Shown here: positions 1 to 9,355 of the stretch, in pieces
Layout: each line of letters begins with the position of its first letter
Numbering within the stretch: the first letter of the stretch is position 1
DNA from: Hyphomicrobium_A sp044507625
GTDB taxonomy: Bacteria; Pseudomonadota; Alphaproteobacteria; Rhizobiales; Hyphomicrobiaceae
DNA length: 64,000 bases
Direction: 5' to 3'
Assembly: GCA_044507625.1 (NCBI GenBank)
Contig: JBIQJE010000002.1
Coordinates: forward strand, 124,001-188,000
The notes under the pieces: generated by a model
Database searches by the model: none
What the model was told of the DNA's origin: nothing
What the model saw: only the letters and a program-made list of their open reading frames with translations
Made by a program: the position numbers and the translations under genes

Positions 1-986
1 AGGTTGAGGACGACGAGGCTCGTCATGTCCGAGGTGACCTCGCAGCCGAGGGCCTGAACGGCCTGACGCAGCGCCTTCTCGTGGTAGGCGTAGTCCGAAG
101 CCTTCCGGCGGCGGCCGTAGCCCAGGATGATGCGCAGTGCCTCGTGGAACGCGGCGACGGCGTAGCACGAGTGCGTCTGGTGATAGGCGGCGTTCGGAAC
201 GTCCTTGCCGTCGACGATGCCCCAGTGGCGGGCATTGAGGATCGGGTGATGGACGTAGGTCGGGCAGCCGCGCTTCTTCACCATCTCGATGGCCTTGTCG
301 GTGAAGCTGACAGGCGCATAGGTGAGCGGCAGCGAAAGCACGCCCTTCTGCGGACACGAAGCCCAGGCGACGACGCCCGGATAGTCGTCGATGTTGAAGT
401 CGGCGACGCCGAGGCTCGAAACGGCGTCGACGATGCCCATCACGCCATGCTTCAGGCAGGCGTCAGAGAAGCCCTTGATGTCGTTGATGCGGCCCGAACC
501 GGTCTCCCAGTGCGCCATGAACGCCCACATCGGCTTCTTCTCGCCGAGCACTTTGTCGACGAGCTCGCCGGTCACGGCCTGGCCGTGCGGGGTCTCGACG
601 ATGGTGACGCTCGAAGCCTTGGGGTTCAGCGGATCGGCGGCCAGCTCTTCAGCGGTCGCGGCCTTCATGCGGATGGTGAGGCTGTCGATGCCCGAGAACG
701 TGCCGTTCGGGAAAGCGACGACGGTGTCGCCCGGCAGGATGAGCGAGAGCACGCAATCGAGGCCCGAGAAGCCCGTGCCGGCGACGCCGTAGGTGTAGAC
801 GTTCTTCGTGCCCCAGAGATCGCGCAGCATGTCCTTGGCTTCGAGCATGCCGCGAACAACGTCCTTCTGCATGTGGTCGGCGACGCCGGTCTTGGCGAAG
901 CGCTCGAGCACGCGCGGATCGGTGTTGCCGGGGCCGGGGCCGGCGGCGAGAGTCTCAGGGATTTCCAGTGTGGGGTATACGGTCAT
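1..986 (-). CDS. Class V PLP-dependent aminotransferase, partial at left edge
   Basis: The reading frame is open from an ATG at 986 to the window edge (about 328 residues; the C-terminus is missing). A GGAGGA ribosome binding site sits just upstream, near 992-997. The protein opens with an AGPGPGNTDPRVL segment typical of the alanine/serine-glyoxylate aminotransferase group of fold-type I PLP enzymes. It has the cofactor-binding aspartate in a GIVDAVSSLG segment and the likely Schiff-base lysine in SCPQKGVLS. The family transfers an amino group from serine or alanine to glyoxylate or a related 2-oxo acid. The exact substrate cannot be told from sequence, and a 2-aminoethylphosphonate or pyridoxamine-type enzyme is possible. 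It is transcribed away from the fatty-acid genes. The inverted repeat at 1123-1155 lies in its upstream region. Confidence 0.8.
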   Translation of the reverse strand, partial: MTVYPTLEIPETLAAGPGPGNTDPRVLERFAKTGVADHMQKDVVRGMLEAKDMLRDLWGTKNVYTYGVAGTGFSGLDCVLSLILPGDTVVAFPNGTFSGIDSLTIRMKAATAEELAADPLNPKASSVTIVETPHGQAVTGELVDKVLGEKKPMWAFMAHWETGSGRINDIKGFSDACLKHGVMGIVDAVSSLGVADFNIDDYPGVVAWASCPQKGVLSLPLTYAPVSFTDKAIEMVKKRGCPTYVHHPILNARHWGIVDGKDVPNAAYHQTHSCYAVAAFHEALRIILGYGRRRKASDYAYHEKALRQAVQALGCEVTSDMTSLVVLN

Positions 987-1122
987 TATATTCCTCCGAG
1001 GGCGCGAAGCGATGCGCGCGTCAGGCCCGGTCTGTAAGTGAGTACGACGCGGCGAAGTTAGGGCAGAGAGGCACCCCGCGGCAAGGCTAGAAACCCCCCT
1101 GTTGGTGCGACCCAGTGTAGAT

Positions 1123-1155
1123 CGAGCCCTTCGCACCGCAGCACGAAAGGGCTCG
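1123..1155. repeat. 9-bp inverted repeat upstream of aminotransferase
   Basis: CGAGCCCTT at 1123-1131 is mirrored by AAGGGCTCG at 1147-1155 with a 15-nt loop. No T-tract follows on either strand, so this is more likely an operator or RNA hairpin in the upstream region of the aminotransferase gene than a terminator. Confidence 0.45.
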
Positions 1156-1795
1156 CAAAACTCCGCAAACGCGATTTGAGCGCTTTTACGACCGCACGAG
1201 TTCGCCAGTTTCAGCGGTATGTTTAGATTATCCGCAAGGGCAGTCCGCCGCAATCCGGCGAGGCGCCGCGGCCCGCGCCGGCCCCATGCGCATAATGCCG
1301 CCGCCAAAGTTTCGTCCCGAAACCGCACTTTTTGCAAACGCCCACTGCAAAACGACCGCCGCCGCGATTTCAGCCGAAACCAAAACCCGAAACCAAACTC
1401 AAACCGTTACGCGCATTGCGATCGCGCCACGTCGGACACGCTTTTTGGCCGGCCGCTGGAAAGGTCGGAAACCTGCCGGGCACGGTTCGGGTCTTCGGCG
1501 ACGCCAGTTGCAGAAAGATCGTATTACGATGGAAAACGGGTTGCCGCTTTGCACTCGGCTGGGAGGGACTGCTCAAGATCGAACCGGGCGGCGGCGGAGT
1601 GCAGGACGGGAAAGGGTAGGGCTCGCGACTACCCGGCGGGGTTGGCCCCCGCCATCCGGCGCAAGGCCCGACCGCAAGGCCCGGAAAGCGGAAAACCTAG
1701 GCAGGGATGGGCGTTACCCGTCCGACATACAGTCGCCTTGAGCGTGGAACACCATAGGCGCGGGGTGCTGCCGCGCGGCGGCGAGAGCGCGTGCT

Positions 1796-1823
1796 CTTGT
1801 CCTGGGTGATATCGAGCTATAAT
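1796..1823 (+). promoter_or_regulatory. Candidate sigma-70 promoter for the fadE operon
   Basis: CTTGTC at 1796-1801 and a consensus TATAAT at 1818-1823 are 16 nt apart, about 140 nt upstream of fadE. The -10 is perfect and the -35 partial. No mapped start supports it. Confidence 0.35.
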
Positions 1824-1968
1824 TGCCACATGCCTGTTGCGCCCTACGCCCCGATTGGGGACGCGCGGCAAGTTCGCGTTGAGCTTAACGCCAACGCAAC
1901 GGCCCACACGCTAGCTTGCCGGCAGCAAGGGGCGCCCAACCTATGCGACGCGCGGAGGCTTAAAGAGT

Positions 1969-4461
1969 ATGGTCGAGCTGTTGTTTTGCGTGCTGCTCCT
2001 CGCCGCTGTCGTGGCGCTGGGCATGTACAAGCCATCGGTTTGGGTCTGGGCGGGCGCCCTCGCTCTGGCCGCGCTCATCTGGCAATCCGACGCCGTGCAC
2101 GGCGAGACCGGGCTCGTCGGGGCCCTGCTGTGGGTGCTGGCCGCGGCCTTTGCGGCGCTTGCCGTCCCCTCGTTCCGCCGCACGCGCGTTGCGGCGCCGA
2201 TCTTCAAGTTCGTGAAGGGCACGCTGCCCAAGGTTTCCGATACCGAAACAGAGGCCCTGGAGGCGGGCACCGTCGGCTTCGACGCCGAGCTGTTCTCCGG
2301 CACACCGGATTGGGACAAGCTGCGTGCCGTGGCGCCCGTGGTGCTGACGCCGGAGGAACAGGCTTTCCTCGACGGCCCGGCCGAAGAGCTGTGCGGCCTG
2401 ATCGACGGCTGGAAGTCGCGGCACGAGCAGCGGGAGATCCCCGAAGAGATCTGGGACTTCGTGCGCTCGCGCGGCTTCCTCGGCATGCTCATCTCCAAGG
2501 AGCACGGCGGGCTCGGATTTTCCGCCCAGGCCCAGTCGCTGATCATCGGTAAGATCGCCTCGCGCTCACCCGATGCGGTGATCGCCGTGATGGTCCCGAA
2601 TTCCCTCGGCCCGGGCGAGCTCATCGAGAAATACGGAACCGACGAGCAGAAGCGCTATTTCCTGCCGCGGCTTGCCCGAGGCGATGAAATTCCGTGCTTC
2701 GCGCTCACCGGTCCGACGTCGGGCTCCGACGCGGCGACGATGCGCGACATCGGCACCGTCTTCCGCGGACCAGACGGCAAGCCGGCGATCCGTGTCTCCT
2801 GGGACAAGCGTTACATCACCCTGGCGCCCAAGGCGACGCTGCTCGGCCTCGCGTTCAAGCTGTTCGATCCCGAAAACCTGCTGGGCAAGGGCACCGAGCC
2901 CGGCATCACCGTCGCCATGATCCCGGTCAGCCACCGCGGAGTGCAGATCGGCCGCCGCCATCTCCCCGCGGGCGCAGCCTTCCCCAACGGTCCCACATGG
3001 GGCCGCGACGTGGTGATCCCCACAGACTGGATCATCGGCGGCGAAGCCATGGCCGGGCAGGGCTGGCGCATGCTGATGGAGTGCCTCTCGGCCGGTCGCG
3101 CCATCTCGCTGCCGTCCGTTTCCACCGCGGGCTCGAAGGCGATGCTCCGCTTCACGTCCGCATATGCGCGCATCCGGCGCCAGTTCGGTCTCCCCATCGG
3201 CCGCATGGAAGGCGTCGAGGAGCCTTTGGCCCGCATGGTCGAGACCGCCTACGCGAGCGAGGCGGCGCGCGCCGTCACTGCCGCCATGGTTTCCCGCGGC
3301 GAGCGCCCTTCCGTCATCTCCGCGCTGATGAAGTATCAGACCACCGAGCGTATGCGCCGTGCCGTCAACGACGCCTTCGATGTCCACGGCGGCCGCGCCA
3401 TTTGCGATGGCCCCACCAACTACCTGCAATCCGCCTATCAGATGGTTCCCATCGGCATCACGGTGGAAGGCGCGAACATCCTCACGCGCACGCTCATCAC
3501 CTTCGCCCAGGGTGCGCTGCGCTCCCATCCCTATCTCTACCGTGAGATCAAGGCAGCCCAGGATACCGACGCCGAACGCGGGCTCGATGCGTTCGACCGC
3601 GCGCTGGGCGAGCACGTCGCCTTCTCGTTCGCCAACGGTTGCGGTGCGTTCTTCCACAACGTCACCGGCGCCATCTTCGCGCCCGCGCCCGAGAAGTCCT
3701 TCGATACCGCCAACTGGTACCGGCAGCTCGCCCGCGCCTCGCGCAGCTTCGCCTTCGTTGCCGATTTGTCCGTGGCGACGCTCGGCGGCAGCCTCAAGAC
3801 GAAGCAGAAAATCTCCGGGCGCCTCGCCGATGCGCTGTCCGAGCTTTATGTGCTGGCGTGCGTGCTCAAGCGCTACGAGGACGACGGCAGGCTTTCGAGC
3901 GATCGCACCTTTGTCGATCTCGCCGCCGCGAACGGGCTCTATCGCTTCCAGGAAGCGTTGCGCGGGGTCGTCGACAATTTCCCCGTGCCATCCGTGCGCT
4001 GGATCATGCGCCTTGCCGCATTTCCGCTGGGCAATCCGTACCGGCCCGCGCCCGACGCGCTGGGCCACCGCGCCGTGAAGCTCGTCATGGACGCGCCCGA
4101 AATCCGCGACCGCCTGACCCGCTATATCTATGTCTCCAGGGATTCCGATGATCCGACCGGCCTCCTCGAAGTGGCCCTGAAAAAGACCGTCGCGGCCGAG
4201 GAAGCCGAGAAGAAGCTTGAGCGTGCGATACGCTCCGGCGCGCTGCGGCGCTTCCACGGCGTCGACTGGATCGGCGAGGCGATCGACAAGGGCATCGTCA
4301 CCGAAAGCGAGGGCCAGCAGCTGCGCGAGCTGGAAGCGCTGACCGCGCGCGTCATCGCCGTCGACAACTTCGATGCCGCTGCCTTGAAGCCCAACTACCG
4401 TTCGAGCCCCCAGATGTTCGGACATAACGGGCGCAGTTTCGGAAACGCAGCCGCCGAGTAG
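1969..4461 (+). CDS. fadE: Acyl-CoA dehydrogenase, FadE type
   Basis: FAD-dependent acyl-CoA dehydrogenase for the first step of fatty-acid beta-oxidation, converting acyl-CoA to trans-2-enoyl-CoA. The 830-residue length matches the large FadE class (about 815 residues) rather than ordinary 380-residue acyl-CoA dehydrogenases. Hydrophobic segments at roughly residues 3-20, 27-42 and 49-66 suggest a membrane-attached N-terminus, as in FadE. The dehydrogenase core begins near residue 125, with FALTGPTSGSDA in the FAD/substrate region. The probable catalytic glutamate is Glu500 in ITVEGANIL, and a FadE-specific C-terminal extension follows. A GGAGG site lies at 1954-1958. It is the first gene of an operon with fadJ (54 nt downstream) and fadI, so the three encode a complete cycle. 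Confidence 0.95.
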   Translation: MVELLFCVLLLAAVVALGMYKPSVWVWAGALALAALIWQSDAVHGETGLVGALLWVLAAAFAALAVPSFRRTRVAAPIFKFVKGTLPKVSDTETEALEAGTVGFDAELFSGTPDWDKLRAVAPVVLTPEEQAFLDGPAEELCGLIDGWKSRHEQREIPEEIWDFVRSRGFLGMLISKEHGGLGFSAQAQSLIIGKIASRSPDAVIAVMVPNSLGPGELIEKYGTDEQKRYFLPRLARGDEIPCFALTGPTSGSDAATMRDIGTVFRGPDGKPAIRVSWDKRYITLAPKATLLGLAFKLFDPENLLGKGTEPGITVAMIPVSHRGVQIGRRHLPAGAAFPNGPTWGRDVVIPTDWIIGGEAMAGQGWRMLMECLSAGRAISLPSVSTAGSKAMLRFTSAYARIRRQFGLPIGRMEGVEEPLARMVETAYASEAARAVTAAMVSRGERPSVISALMKYQTTERMRRAVNDAFDVHGGRAICDGPTNYLQSAYQMVPIGITVEGANILTRTLITFAQGALRSHPYLYREIKAAQDTDAERGLDAFDRALGEHVAFSFANGCGAFFHNVTGAIFAPAPEKSFDTANWYRQLARASRSFAFVADLSVATLGGSLKTKQKISGRLADALSELYVLACVLKRYEDDGRLSSDRTFVDLAAANGLYRFQEALRGVVDNFPVPSVRWIMRLAAFPLGNPYRPAPDALGHRAVKLVMDAPEIRDRLTRYIYVSRDSDDPTGLLEVALKKTVAAEEAEKKLERAIRSGALRRFHGVDWIGEAIDKGIVTESEGQQLRELEALTARVIAVDNFDAAALKPNYRSSPQMFGHNGRSFGNAAAE

Positions 4462-4515
4462 CCGTTTAAGGATGATGCGCCGCAAGCGCCGACAGACCGA
4501 GTGTTAGGAGTAGCG

Positions 4516-6522
4516 ATGTTCAAGGCCAAATCCCATCCGCTGCCGGACCTCAAGGACTGGCGCTTCTCCGTCGACGAGTGGGGCATCGGCTGGGCCGAGT
4601 TCGACCGGGAATGCGAAAGCCAGAACGCCCTCGGCCGCCGACCGCTCGAAGAGCTGAACGCCATCGTCGCCGAGGTGGAGAAGGGCGCGCGGGACAAGTC
4701 GATCGTCGGGCTCGTCATCATCTCGGCGAAGGAGCGTGGTTTCATCGTCGGCGCGGACATTCGCGAGTTCGCCGACCTCACGACCGAGACCGAGGTCATC
4801 GACCGGCTGCGGCAGGTGACGGGGCTGTTCGATCGCATCGAACGCCTGCCGGTGCCCGTGGTGTGCGCCATCAACGGCTTCTGTCTCGGCGGCGGCTTGG
4901 AGCTGGCGTTCGCCTGCCACTATCGTATCGCGACGCGCGATCCCGGCACCAAGCTCGGCTTCCCCGAGGTGAAGCTCGGCATTTTCCCGGGCTTCAACGG
5001 CACGGCGCGTACGATCCGCCAGGCCGGCGCGATGGCCGGCATGCAGGCGATGTTGACGGGCAAAATGCTGTCGGCCTCCGCGGCCCGCCGCATCGGTCTC
5101 CTCGATCAGCTCGTCGATAGCCGCGGCGCGTTACCCTGGGCTGCGCGCAAGGCCGTTCTGCGCGGGCGCAAATCGAAACCCGCGGGCCTTTTCAAGCAGC
5201 TTCTCGCCAAGTGGCCGGCACGCGAATTGCTGGTCAAGCGCATGCGCGCCGAGGTGGCGAAGAAGGCGCGCGAAGACCATTACCCCGCGCCCTACCGGCT
5301 CATAGATCTCTTCGAGCAGTACGGCGGCAACGAGGAAGCGATGAAGGCGGCGGAAACCCGCGCCTTCGCGCCGCTCATGATTTCCGATCAGTCGCGCAAT
5401 CTGCGTCGCGTGTTCTGGCTGTCGGAGCTGCTCAAGGGCCAGGCGCCGAAAAAGCTTGGCTGGAAGCCCTTGCGCGCGCACGTCATCGGCGCCGGAACGA
5501 TGGGCGCCGACATCGCCGGCTGGTGCGTCGCCAACGGCATGGAAGTGACGCTGCAGGACGTCTCACCGGATCAGATCGCAAAGGGCATCGCCGCGCAGGG
5601 CAAGCTCTTTGCGCGCAAGTTCAAGACCAAGGCGCAGCGCGATGCTGCCAAGGCGCGCCTCATCGCCGATGTCGCCGGCGACGGCATCCCCCGCGCCGAC
5701 ATCGTCATCGAGGCCATCGTCGAGAGGCTCGACATCAAGCAGAAAGTGCTGGGCGAGGTCGAAGCGAAAATGAAGCCCGGCGCCGTGCTGGCGACGAACA
5801 CGTCCTCGTTGCTCATCGAGGACATCGCCGCGGGCCTGCCCGATCCCGGCCGCCTCATCGGCTTGCACTTCTTCAACCCCGTCGCGCAGATGCCGCTGGT
5901 TGAGGTCGTGCGCGGCCCTCAGTCGCGCGAGGAGGATGTCAACCGCGGCGCTGCATTCGTTGCCGCTATCGGCAAGTTCCCGCTCATCACCAAGAGCGTG
6001 CCGGGCTTCCTCGTCAACCGCGTGCTGACGCCCTACATGTTCGGCGCCATGCTCCGTCTCGAGCACGGCGAGGACAAGGAGCGCATAGATGAGGCCGCAC
6101 GCACCTTCGGCATGCCGATGGGCCCCATCGAGCTCGCTGATACGGTGGGCCTCGATGTGTGCGCGCACGTCGCGCACATCCTCAAGTTCTCCTCCAAAGG
6201 CTCCAAGCTCGACCGCCTCGTCGCAGCCGGCAAGCTCGGCAAGAAGACGGGCGAAGGTTTCTATGTGTGGAAGGATGGCAAACCGGAAAAGTCCGGGCGT
6301 GTCTTCGACCGCGCCGAGATGGAAAAGCTCGGACGCGATCTCATCGAGCCGTTGATTGCGGAGGCGCAGAAGTCCCTCGATGAAGGCGTCGTCGCGACGG
6401 CGGATCTGGTCGATGCGGGCGTCATCTTCGGCACCGGTTTTGCGCCGTTCCGGGGCGGGCCGCTGCACTACAAGGCGGCACAGACGCCCGACCCCGCGCC
6501 GCGCGCGGCAGCGGCTGAGTAG
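4516..6522 (+). CDS. fadJ: Bifunctional enoyl-CoA hydratase / 3-hydroxyacyl-CoA dehydrogenase
   Basis: Multifunctional beta-oxidation alpha subunit, 668 residues. I chose the ATG at 4516 over the GTG at 4501 because AGGAG at 4506-4510 fits it. The N-terminal crotonase domain (about 1-200) has the two catalytic glutamates Glu129 (CLGGGLEL) and Glu151 (GFPEVKLGIFPG). The dehydrogenase domain starts near residue 325 with the NAD-binding VIGAGTMGADIAG and has the catalytic His in GLHFFNP, followed by the C-terminal dimerisation region. It is shorter than E. coli FadB (729) and FadJ (714). It acts on the enoyl-CoA made by FadE and passes ketoacyl-CoA to the thiolase encoded 20 nt downstream. Confidence 0.93.
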   Translation: MFKAKSHPLPDLKDWRFSVDEWGIGWAEFDRECESQNALGRRPLEELNAIVAEVEKGARDKSIVGLVIISAKERGFIVGADIREFADLTTETEVIDRLRQVTGLFDRIERLPVPVVCAINGFCLGGGLELAFACHYRIATRDPGTKLGFPEVKLGIFPGFNGTARTIRQAGAMAGMQAMLTGKMLSASAARRIGLLDQLVDSRGALPWAARKAVLRGRKSKPAGLFKQLLAKWPARELLVKRMRAEVAKKAREDHYPAPYRLIDLFEQYGGNEEAMKAAETRAFAPLMISDQSRNLRRVFWLSELLKGQAPKKLGWKPLRAHVIGAGTMGADIAGWCVANGMEVTLQDVSPDQIAKGIAAQGKLFARKFKTKAQRDAAKARLIADVAGDGIPRADIVIEAIVERLDIKQKVLGEVEAKMKPGAVLATNTSSLLIEDIAAGLPDPGRLIGLHFFNPVAQMPLVEVVRGPQSREEDVNRGAAFVAAIGKFPLITKSVPGFLVNRVLTPYMFGAMLRLEHGEDKERIDEAARTFGMPMGPIELADTVGLDVCAHVAHILKFSSKGSKLDRLVAAGKLGKKTGEGFYVWKDGKPEKSGRVFDRAEMEKLGRDLIEPLIAEAQKSLDEGVVATADLVDAGVIFGTGFAPFRGGPLHYKAAQTPDPAPRAAAAE

Positions 6523-6542
6523 GCGGAAAGAGGGAAACGGAT

Positions 6543-7847
6543 ATGCAGCGGTTCCTACGGCGCGTGGCGGTCATCGGCGGGGCGCGCATCCCGTTCTGTC
6601 GCTCCAACACCTTCTATGCCGACCTGTCCAATCTGGAGCTGATGACCGGCGCCCTCAACGCGCTGATCGACCGCTACAACCTCAAAGGCCAGCACATCGA
6701 CGAGGTGGTTGGCGGCGCGGTCATCACGCACTCGAAGGATTTCAACCTGACGCGCGAGGCGGTCCTCGGCACGCCGCTTGCGCCCTCGACGCCCGGCATC
6801 ACCATGATGCAGGCGTGCGGGACGAGCCTGCAGGGCGGCCTCGGCAGCGCGGCGAAGATCGCCACCGGCGAGATCGAATGCGCCATCGCCGTCGGCTCCG
6901 ATACGACATCCGATGCGCCGATCGTCGTCTCCAAGAAGTTCGCAAAGCGCCTCACGCAGGCGGCGCAGCAGAAGACCTTCATGGACAGGCTGAAGGTGTT
7001 CAAGGGCTTCGCTCCAGGCGAGCTGGTGCCGCTCGCGCCCGCCAACGCCGAGCCGCGCACCGGTCTCTCCATGGGCGAGCACGCCGAGCTGATGGCGCAG
7101 GAATGGGAGATCACCCGCGCCGAGCAGGATGCCTTCGCGCTCGAGAGTCACCGCAAGGCCGCCGAAGCCTATCGCTCGGGCTATATGGATGATCTCGTCA
7201 CGCCGTTCGCCGGTGTCTTCCGCGACAACAACATCCGTCCCGACGCCACTGCCGAAAAGCTGGCAACGCTGAAAACATCGTTCGACAAGACGGCCCGCGG
7301 CACGCTCACGGCCGCGAACTCCACCCCGCTCACCGACGGCGCCGCCGCCGTGCTCTTCGCTTCGGAGGATTGGGCGAAGAAGCACGGGCTCCCGGTTCTG
7401 GCTTACATCACCTATTCGCAGACGGCGGCCAACGACTTCGTCGGCGGCGACGGTCTCCTCATGGCACCCACCATCGCCGTCTCGCGCATGCTGGAACGCG
7501 CGGGTCTCAAGCTGCAGGACTTCGACTTCTACGAAATCCACGAGGCCTTCGCCGCGCAGGTACTGGCGACGCTCAAGGCGTGGGAAGATCCCGATTATTG
7601 CAAGGACGTGCTGGGGCGGCCCGAGCCCATGGGGGCGATCGACCGCGCCAAGCTCAACGTGCGCGGTTCTTCCATCGCCGTCGGCCATCCGTTCGCGGCG
7701 ACCGGCGCGCGCATCGTCGCCAATCTCGCCAAGCTTCTCTCCCAGCAGCATGGCCGCGGGCTCATCTCGATCTGCACGGCCGGCGGCATGGGAGTTGCCG
7801 CCATTCTCGAATCGAAGGATGCCGCCGAGATTCACCAGGCCGCTTAG
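6543..7847 (+). CDS. fadI: 3-ketoacyl-CoA thiolase, FadI type
   Basis: Thiolase of 434 residues, close to the length of FadI (436). It cleaves 3-ketoacyl-CoA with CoA to give acetyl-CoA and a shortened acyl-CoA. Visible active-site elements are the nucleophile Cys92 in MMQACGTSLQ, the histidine in EIHEAFAAQ, the histidine in VGHPFAATGARI, and the second cysteine in CTAGGMG. The long insert after the nucleophile (SKKFAKRLTQAAQQ..RLKVFKGF) is FadI-like. It follows the hydratase/dehydrogenase gene by 20 nt and most likely forms the beta subunit of a trifunctional complex with it. Confidence 0.94.
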   Translation: MQRFLRRVAVIGGARIPFCRSNTFYADLSNLELMTGALNALIDRYNLKGQHIDEVVGGAVITHSKDFNLTREAVLGTPLAPSTPGITMMQACGTSLQGGLGSAAKIATGEIECAIAVGSDTTSDAPIVVSKKFAKRLTQAAQQKTFMDRLKVFKGFAPGELVPLAPANAEPRTGLSMGEHAELMAQEWEITRAEQDAFALESHRKAAEAYRSGYMDDLVTPFAGVFRDNNIRPDATAEKLATLKTSFDKTARGTLTAANSTPLTDGAAAVLFASEDWAKKHGLPVLAYITYSQTAANDFVGGDGLLMAPTIAVSRMLERAGLKLQDFDFYEIHEAFAAQVLATLKAWEDPDYCKDVLGRPEPMGAIDRAKLNVRGSSIAVGHPFAATGARIVANLAKLLSQQHGRGLISICTAGGMGVAAILESKDAAEIHQAA

Positions 7848-7963
7848 TTCGATCCGCACCTTTATGCTCCGCGCCGGCGGCCTCGACGCCTCGCCCCTCG
7901 ACAGGGGCAGGAAGGTATGCGAGCACCCCGGGTGGAGAAGCAACGCGGGGGGCCCTATCCGGC

Positions 7964-9283
7964 ATGGCCAAGGACACAAGCGCAAAAGCGGAAAAGCAGC
8001 TTTCGGCGGCGAAAGCCCTGGCGCGCGAGCTGGCCGGTACGCTCGATATCAACGCGTCGCTGCGCCTGTGGGACGGCTCGCTGACGCCGCTCGGGCGCAA
8101 CGTCACCGGACCCTTCGAGCTTTCGATTTCTGATGCCGGCGTGATCGGCTCGCTGCTGCGTTGGCCGAGCCTCGACAACTTCATCCGCCACTACGTCGAT
8201 AAGGGCATCGACTTTTCGGGCGGCACGCTCATCGACCTCGGCGCGCAGCTGAACAAAGGCGGCCGCTCGGTGAAACTGAAGGGCCGCGATGCGCTGAAGA
8301 TCGCGCGGCGCCTCTCGCCGTTTCTGCTGGCACGCACGCAGGAGGCCGCCGACGACCAGGGCTTTGCCGGCGATATCACCGGCCGCAAGCGCAAGACCGC
8401 CGACAACAAGGATTACATTCAGTTCCACTACGACCTGTCGAACGATTTCTACGCGCTCTTCCTCGACCCGGAGATGGTCTATTCCTGCGCGTACTACACC
8501 GACTGGGACAACGACGTTGCCCAGGCGCAGCGCGACAAGCTGGAGATGATCTGCCGCAAGCTGCGGCTGAAGCCCGGCGACCGCTTCCTCGACATCGGCT
8601 GCGGCTGGGGCGGCCTCATCTGTCATGCTGCGAAGAATTACGGCGTCACCGCACACGGCATCACCCTCTCCGAGGAGCAGCTCGCCTTTGCCAGGGAGAA
8701 GATCAAGCGCCTCGGCCTCGAAGACCGCGTGACCGTCGAGCTCAAGGATTATTCGATGATGTCGGGCGAGTTCGACAAGATCGCCTCCATCGGCATGTGC
8801 GAGCACATCGGGCTCAAGAACATCCCTGCCTACATGCGCAAGATGCAGAGCCTGCTGGCGCAGGAGGGGCTGTTCCTCAATCACGCCATCTCGCGCCGCG
8901 CACCCAAGGAGAGCTGGTTCAAGCGCCGGATGCGTCCCGAGCAGAAGGCCATCGCGAAGTATATCTTCCCGGGCGGCGAATTGGATGACATCGGCCGCTC
9001 GGTCGTCGCGATGGAGCGCGCGGGCTTCGAGGTGCTCGACGTCGAGGCCTGGCGCCTCCACTATGCCCGCACGTGCAAGCTCTGGTGCGAGCGGCTCACC
9101 GCGAACCGCGAAGAAGCGCTGAAGCATGTGAGCGAAGAGAAGTATCGCATCTGGGTCGCATATCTCGCAGGCGTTTCCCTGGCGTTCTCGCGCGGCACGC
9201 TGCGCATCTACCAGACGCTCGTCTCCAAGAACGCCAAGCGTCCGCCCGCCGTGCCGCCCACCCGCGCCGACCTTTACCGCTGA
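7964..9283 (+). CDS. cfa: Cyclopropane-fatty-acyl-phospholipid synthase
   Basis: SAM-dependent methyltransferase that adds a methylene bridge to unsaturated acyl chains of membrane phospholipids. The 439-residue frame starts at the ATG at 7964; earlier in-frame codons overlap fadI and encode low-complexity sequence. The Cfa hallmark YDLSNDFYALFLDPEMVYSC precedes the SAM-binding motif FLDIGCGWGGL, and IGMCEHIG is the conserved acid-histidine segment. It lies 116 nt after fadI on the same strand and may be read with it or from its own promoter. Pairing of membrane-lipid modification with a beta-oxidation operon is a context observation only. Confidence 0.93.
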   Translation: MAKDTSAKAEKQLSAAKALARELAGTLDINASLRLWDGSLTPLGRNVTGPFELSISDAGVIGSLLRWPSLDNFIRHYVDKGIDFSGGTLIDLGAQLNKGGRSVKLKGRDALKIARRLSPFLLARTQEAADDQGFAGDITGRKRKTADNKDYIQFHYDLSNDFYALFLDPEMVYSCAYYTDWDNDVAQAQRDKLEMICRKLRLKPGDRFLDIGCGWGGLICHAAKNYGVTAHGITLSEEQLAFAREKIKRLGLEDRVTVELKDYSMMSGEFDKIASIGMCEHIGLKNIPAYMRKMQSLLAQEGLFLNHAISRRAPKESWFKRRMRPEQKAIAKYIFPGGELDDIGRSVVAMERAGFEVLDVEAWRLHYARTCKLWCERLTANREEALKHVSEEKYRIWVAYLAGVSLAFSRGTLRIYQTLVSKNAKRPPAVPPTRADLYR

Positions 9284-9317
9284 TCCCTTTTGCAGCGCAG
9301 GCTTCCCGGAGCATCGC

Positions 9318-9347
9318 TTGACTCGCAGCGCATAATGTAACAATAAA
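9318..9347 (+). promoter_or_regulatory. Candidate promoter of the Rrf2-oxidoreductase operon
   Basis: TTGACT at 9318-9323 and the AT-rich AATAAA at 9342-9347 (18-nt spacing) would place transcription initiation near 9354, which is the first base of the Rrf2 start codon. This predicts a leaderless or nearly leaderless mRNA and agrees with the absence of a ribosome binding site. Confidence 0.35.
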
Positions 9348-9355
9348 AGTTACAT
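9335..9355. promoter_or_regulatory. Perfect palindrome overlapping the Rrf2 start codon, probable operator
   Basis: ATGTAAC at 9335-9341 and GTTACAT at 9349-9355 are exact inverted repeats separated by seven A/T bases. The right arm includes the first two bases of the start codon at 9354. An operator in this place would let the Rrf2 protein repress its own promoter. Confidence 0.6.

Larger units (their letters stand above)
987..1968. other. Intergenic region without a convincing gene
   Basis: About 980 bp separate the divergent aminotransferase and fadE. The ORFs here have no family resemblance, no ribosome binding site and arginine/proline-rich translations typical of chance frames. The stretch from about 1500 to 1790 holds several GC-rich stem-loops, for example GCGGGG/CCCCGC near 1630-1650 and GATGGG/CCCGTC near 1704-1722. 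It could be an untranslated structured RNA, but I do not recognise a known class. It presumably also carries the promoters of both flanking genes. Confidence 0.5.

Noticed and set aside
1219..1907. Several ORFs of 68-196 codons between the aminotransferase and fadE genes
   Set aside because: Mutually overlapping on both strands, Arg/Pro-rich, no ribosome binding sites, and no recognisable domain; treated as chance frames over a possible structured region.
2566..4485. Long minus-strand ORF (639 codons) opposite fadE
   Set aside because: It is the antisense shadow of fadE. In this GC-rich genome the codon bias removes stop codons from the complementary frame. The translation has no family resemblance and no start signal.
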